A stretch of 15,687 nt of DNA, from contig CAAGJS010000039.1 of assembly GCA_900770275.1 (NCBI GenBank), positions 1 to 15,687 on the forward strand, read 5' to 3'. The DNA is from Erysipelotrichaceae bacterium. GTDB taxonomy: Bacteria > Bacillota_I > Bacilli_A > Erysipelotrichales > Erysipelotrichaceae. Below, in pieces: positions 15,374 through 15,687 of the stretch (the first letter of the stretch is position 1; each line of letters opens with the position of its first letter). A model generated the notes under the pieces. That model worked only from the letters and a program-made list of their open reading frames with translations. It ran no database searches and was not told the DNA's origin. The position numbers were made by a program, and so were the translations under genes.

Positions 15374-15687
15374 ATGAAGATCCTATATGAGAATGACGCC
15401 GAAGCCTGTTCCTTTCCCTATCATTTTGAGATCCAGCAGGACGAAGAAACAAACAAGGCACAATGTATATGCATCAGCTACGTCTATAAGAATCTGGAAA
15501 TAACTGAAACCAATAAAGACACAATCAACCAACAGCTCAAAGAAATCCCAACCATCAAGGGCAGCCACTACGAACTTGACAACAAAATGATCGTCTACCG
15601 CACCGTACGTGACATGCGCACCGATGGCGATGGCGTAGACAACGAAGTCGATACCCGGCGCAATTTCATCGAAGACTATCTTGAAAC
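15374..15687 (+). CDS. Unrecognised protein, N-terminal part (gene continues past the right edge)
   Basis: The frame is open from ATG 15374 to the window end (104 codons). AGGAGG stands 5 nt before the start, which is the main evidence that it is real. I do not recognise a family. The visible part is hydrophilic and rich in Glu, Asp, Asn and Lys, with no signal peptide and no membrane segment, so it is probably cytoplasmic. It is transcribed divergently from yybS across a 74-nt spacer. Codons such as ATA, ACA, AAT and AAA look more common than in the neighbouring operon, a weak hint of different expression level or origin. Confidence 0.75.
   Translation, partial: MKILYENDAEACSFPYHFEIQQDEETNKAQCICISYVYKNLEITETNKDTINQQLKEIPTIKGSHYELDNKMIVYRTVRDMRTDGDGVDNEVDTRRNFIEDYLE

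Noticed and set aside
1..15687. CRISPR arrays, IS elements, prophage, tRNA, rRNA or defence genes
   Set aside because: No spaced direct repeats, transposase or integrase motifs, or cloverleaf-forming sequences were seen. Almost all bases lie in housekeeping-type genes.

Overview
The window looks like a chromosomal segment of a low-to-mid GC Gram-positive bacterium (Bacillota), with about half of the bases G or C by eye. The evidence is the conserved Firmicutes block yybS-gdpP-rplI-dnaB, the walJ-htrA-rlmH block, an HPr with the HPr-kinase serine, and strong AGGAGG-type ribosome binding sites. A moderately GC-rich member of the Erysipelotrichia or a related gut anaerobe would fit, but that is a guess. 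There are no tRNA, rRNA, CRISPR, IS or phage sequences. All genes are on the minus strand except one partial gene at the right edge.

Right part, read leftward from 15299 to 6791: eight tightly packed genes appear to form one operon. They are a DUF2232/YybS membrane protein, the c-di-AMP phosphodiesterase GdpP, ribosomal protein L9, replicative helicase DnaB, a membrane-anchored LysM-G5-M23 cell-wall peptidase, the metallo-beta-lactamase-fold protein WalJ, an HtrA-like protein and the 23S rRNA methyltransferase RlmH. Adjacent genes overlap or are separated by a few bases. A promoter with a perfect TATAAT lies before yybS, in a 74-nt divergent spacer that also carries a 17-bp palindrome. The opposite-strand gene that starts from this spacer is an unrecognised protein cut by the window edge.

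Middle, 6790 to 6337: ptsH (HPr) has its own promoter. A near-consensus cre site overlaps the -35 box, and a strong intrinsic terminator follows the gene, so it is probably an independent unit.

Left part, 6296 to 1: a YhhN-family membrane protein, a glycogen branching enzyme (glgB), a cytoplasmic type I pullulanase (pulA) and a secreted DUF885 putative metallopeptidase that runs off the left edge. glgB and pulA together shape and debranch an intracellular alpha-glucan, while glgC, glgA and glgP are not in the window. A TATAAT flanked by a 7-bp inverted repeat sits between glgB and pulA, suggesting separately regulated debranching.

The most notable observation is that the HtrA-like protein has lost its catalytic His (Gly99) and Ser (Gln209) while keeping the fold, the Asp and the PDZ domain. 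It therefore looks like a membrane-anchored pseudoprotease. No new defence or mobile system was found; most of the window is housekeeping, with a few regulatory and envelope features worth checking.
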